DNA of 7,286 nt from Solirubrobacterales bacterium (GTDB taxonomy: Bacteria > Actinomycetota > Thermoleophilia > Solirubrobacterales > Solirubrobacteraceae), in assembly GCA_025963955.1 (NCBI GenBank), contig JAOPZU010000293.1:1-7286 (forward strand). Reading direction: 5' to 3'. A program made the position numbers and the translations under genes. Of the stretch, positions 5,584 through 7,286 are shown piece after piece; the first letter of the stretch is position 1, and every line of letters begins with the position of its first letter. The notes under the pieces are model-generated. The model did no database searches. It was given only the letters and a program-made list of their open reading frames with translations, and was not told the origin of the DNA.

Positions 5584-6579
5584 ATGCCGTGGCTTTGGCG
5601 GAGAGGAACGGCATTCGCCATCTGGGGGTTCGTCGCGATGGCCGTGGCGGATCCCGCCGCGGCCGCCGATCCGGGAGGCGCGGAAGCGCCCGGGACCCGC
5701 GGCGGGGCCGGGGGTGTCGAGTACGGGAGTCCCGTCCGAGGGGCGCAGCCGCCTCAGGCGACGCGGTTCAGCGTGACTCCGCACACGACGACGGCCGGTG
5801 GAAGGCCGCCGTCGATCGTGCTGCGCGTGGACGAGCCGGGGGTGCGGCGCGTCACCGCGCGCATCGTCTTCTGGCCCGCGCACGGGTCGGACGCCGCGAT
5901 CGTCCGGATCCCGCTCGGGACCGTCCGCACCGGGCGCACGATCCGCGTGGCGTGGCCCAAGGGCGCGGCGCTTGCCGCCGGCCGCTACACCGTGCGCCTC
6001 CACGCCGCCGACCAGGGCGGGCTGCAGCTACGCCGCAGCCGGTCGGCTCCGGGCCGCCGCGTCCTCACGGTCAAGCCGAAGCCGAAGCCGAAGCCGAAGC
6101 CCACGCCGGCGCCGACGCCGGCTCCGCTGGCCCCGCCGTCCGTGCAGGCGCCGCCCGCGACGGCCGGCGGCGTCTTCCCGGTCCGGGGCGCGTTCACCTA
6201 CGGGGACGGCTTCGGGGTCGGCCGCGTGGGCCACACCCACCAGGGCGTGGACGTGCTCGCGCCGCAGGGCACCCCGATCGTCGCCCCGACGGCGGGCACG
6301 ATCCGCTTCACCGACTACCAGGCGTCCGCGGCCGGCGAGTACCTCGTCGAACGCCTGGCCGACGGGCGGGACATCTTCCTCGCGCACTGCGTCCGCCACT
6401 CGACCGCCGTCGTGGCCGGGCAGGCGGTGGCGGCCGGCACGCGCCTGTGCGACCTCGGGGCGACGGGGGACGCCAGCGGCCCGCACCTGCACTTCGAGCT
6501 GTGGCCGGACGGCTGGCGCGACGTGAAGAAGACCGTCCCGGTCGATCCGCTCCCGCAGCTGAAGGCCTGGGCGCGCTGA
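5584..6579 (+). CDS. Secreted M23 (LytM-type) peptidoglycan endopeptidase
   Basis: A 331-residue exported zinc metallopeptidase predicted to cut peptidoglycan cross-bridges or stem peptides outside the membrane. The N-terminus is a signal peptide: charged WRR, hydrophobic core about 8-22, and an Ala-rich cleavage region (about 22-28). A disordered Gly/Pro stretch leads to a beta-rich domain (about 60-163) with TIRVAWPKGAALAAGRYTVRL, resembling FlgD-type Ig-like folds. A linker of five KP pairs then TPAPTPAP (164-180) follows, typical of wall-spanning spacers. The C-terminal M23 domain (about 197-325) is complete: HQGVD gives ligands H219 and D223, LAH gives H268, and HLHFE gives H301 and H303. 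The D223-H303 spacing matches LytM. With every catalytic residue present it should be active, unlike degenerate EnvC/NlpD-type activators. It is convergent with the next gene and likely monocistronic. Confidence 0.92.
   Translation: MPWLWRRGTAFAIWGFVAMAVADPAAAADPGGAEAPGTRGGAGGVEYGSPVRGAQPPQATRFSVTPHTTTAGGRPPSIVLRVDEPGVRRVTARIVFWPAHGSDAAIVRIPLGTVRTGRTIRVAWPKGAALAAGRYTVRLHAADQGGLQLRRSRSAPGRRVLTVKPKPKPKPKPTPAPTPAPLAPPSVQAPPATAGGVFPVRGAFTYGDGFGVGRVGHTHQGVDVLAPQGTPIVAPTAGTIRFTDYQASAAGEYLVERLADGRDIFLAHCVRHSTAVVAGQAVAAGTRLCDLGATGDASGPHLHFELWPDGWRDVKKTVPVDPLPQLKAWAR
6073..6102 (+). repeat. Hexanucleotide tandem repeat AAGCCG x5 (KP linker)
   Basis: Five consecutive 6-base units, four AAGCCG and a final AAGCCC, encode five Lys-Pro pairs in the M23 protein. 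The next 24 bases (6103-6126) are two imperfect copies of a 12-base TPAP unit. Six-base units keep frame when copies are gained or lost, so linker length can vary without breaking the enzyme. Confidence 0.85.
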
Positions 6580-6609
6580 GCGCCGGCCGGCCCGGGACCG
6601 CTCAGCGCG
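6572..6609. terminator. Bidirectional terminator repeat spanning both stops
   Basis: CGCGCTGAGCG (6572-6582) and CGCTCAGCGCG (6599-6609) form a perfect 11-bp inverted repeat around a 16-base GC-rich loop. The M23 stop TGA (6577-6579) lies in the left arm and the TGA of the convergent gene (6602-6604, complement) at the matching place in the right arm. The hairpin works in both directions, suiting a shared terminator for convergent genes. It lacks U-tracts, as is common in GC-rich actinobacteria. Confidence 0.65.
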
Positions 6610-7286
6610 ACAGCGGCACGTCCAGCCCGAGCAGCAGCGAGCTGAGCTCCGCGCGCCCGGTCAGGAGCGGGTCCCCGGCGGAGGCGAGGAACGAGCGCGC
6701 GGTCGCCGGGATCCCGAGGCGGTCCACGAGCAGGTCCCCGAGGGCCGCGGAAGTGAGCGTCGCGCGCAGCGCGCCCTTCACGCCCGGGTCGCCCGGTGCC
6801 TCCGGCAGCGCGTCGACGGCCGCGTCCACGTCCGTCCCCGGATCGGAGGAGAGGATGAGCACGTTCTCACGCAGGCCGAGGACGGCGATCGGGGTGTCCT
6901 CGCGCGTGACCTCGTAGGTGTCCTGCGCGGTCTCGCGCAGCCCGATGCCGCCGGTGTCGACGCCCAGCCCGAGCGACCCGGCGACCCCCGCCAGCCGCCC
7001 GATGCGGACCAGGCGCTGCAGGGCGCTGCGCAGCGCCTCCGGGTCCGCCGCCGTGGCGCGCAGGGTGACGGAGCCGAGGTCCGGGGGCGCCGAGATCGTC
7101 GCGTCCCCGCTGAGCGTGCCCAGAAGGTCCCGCTCCACGTCGACCTGCGCGAAGCGGGCGAGCAGGTCCCTGACCTGGCCGTAGGGCTTGACCGTGGCGG
7201 GCGACGCACGCCGGAGGACGTCGAGCGCGAAGCCCGCGCTGAGCGCCAGGTTGCGCAGCCCGACCCGCACGCTCGCCTCGCTGCCG
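6602..7286 (-). CDS. Partial protein, possibly DUF3352-like envelope protein (C-terminal part)
   Basis: About 227 residues are visible; the frame stays open to the right edge, so the true start and any signal peptide lie outside the window. The GTG at 7270 is probably internal, since GSEAS reads in frame before it. The visible part alternates beta-like and amphipathic segments: DLLGTLSGDATISAPPDLGSVTLRATAADPEALRSALQRL, then TYEVTREDTPIAVLGLRENVLILSSDPG, ending in GRAELSSLLLGLDVPLSR. A small duplicated alpha/beta pattern with a self-scoring phrase (ENVLILSSDPGT) resembles DUF3352-type proteins, often lipoproteins in Thermoleophilia. This is from memory of the family style and is tentative. There are no catalytic motifs or cysteines in the visible part. 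It converges on the M23 gene with a 22-base gap. Function unknown. Confidence 0.6.
   Translation of the reverse strand, partial: GSEASVRVGLRNLALSAGFALDVLRRASPATVKPYGQVRDLLARFAQVDVERDLLGTLSGDATISAPPDLGSVTLRATAADPEALRSALQRLVRIGRLAGVAGSLGLGVDTGGIGLRETAQDTYEVTREDTPIAVLGLRENVLILSSDPGTDVDAAVDALPEAPGDPGVKGALRATLTSAALGDLLVDRLGIPATARSFLASAGDPLLTGRAELSSLLLGLDVPLSR

Noticed and set aside
2915..5614. 899-codon open frame on the minus strand, antisense to the whole helicase gene
   Set aside because: It mirrors the helicase codon by codon. In very GC-rich DNA the antisense frame rarely meets stops. The product is Arg/Ala/Val/Asp-rich low-complexity sequence with no domain, and the plus-strand frame has every helicase motif.
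1..7286. CRISPR arrays, insertion sequences, tRNA/rRNA genes, phage or toxin-antitoxin genes
   Set aside because: No regularly spaced repeats, terminal inverted repeats with a transposase, cloverleaf-like segments or recognisable mobile-element proteins were seen on either strand.

Overview
The window comes from a very GC-rich bacterium. Codon third positions are almost all G or C, GTG starts are common, and several genes have a TANNNT-like -10 box almost touching the start codon. This points to an actinobacterium (Actinomycetota). The gene content, with an M23 peptidase carrying an Ig-like domain and a possible DUF3352-like protein, makes class Thermoleophilia (Solirubrobacterales-like) my best guess, but that is inference and not proof.

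Layout from left to right. Positions 1-90 (minus) hold the first 30 residues of a Rossmann-fold SDR/NAD-dependent epimerase or reductase that runs off the left edge. Positions 151-1112 (minus) hold a two-gene unit: a HAD-superfamily phosphatase (start 1112), then a 45-residue single-pass membrane microprotein joined to it by a 4-base GTGA overlap. A short divergent intergenic region (1113-1189) separates this unit from a rightward operon (1190-3048) of a 14-TM DHA2/EmrB-type MFS efflux pump and a MarR-family regulator (ATGA overlap). An 85-base gap carrying a hairpin and a promoter-like box precedes a full-length DEAH-box helicase of the MrfA/Hrq1/SftH family with a C-terminal zinc-binding DUF1998 region (3134-5434). 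After a 149-base gap comes a secreted M23 (LytM-type) peptidoglycan endopeptidase with an Ig-like domain and a KP-repeat linker (5584-6579). It converges on a partial, probably exported protein (6602 to the right edge, minus). An 11-bp inverted repeat containing both stop codons lies at the junction.

The best-supported functional unit is efflux pump plus MarR regulator, probably self-regulated through repeats around the pump's promoter and start codon. The helicase next to it belongs to a family whose Bacillus member acts in mitomycin-type DNA damage repair, so a drug-stress theme is possible but not shown. The rest looks like ordinary housekeeping or cell-envelope DNA. I see no tRNA, rRNA, CRISPR array, insertion sequence, phage gene or convincing riboswitch, and no gene-free stretch longer than 150 bases. 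No clearly new biological system stands out. The items most worth a second look are the microprotein, the operator-like repeats at the efflux operon, the leaderless promoter pattern and the stop-codon-spanning terminator repeat.
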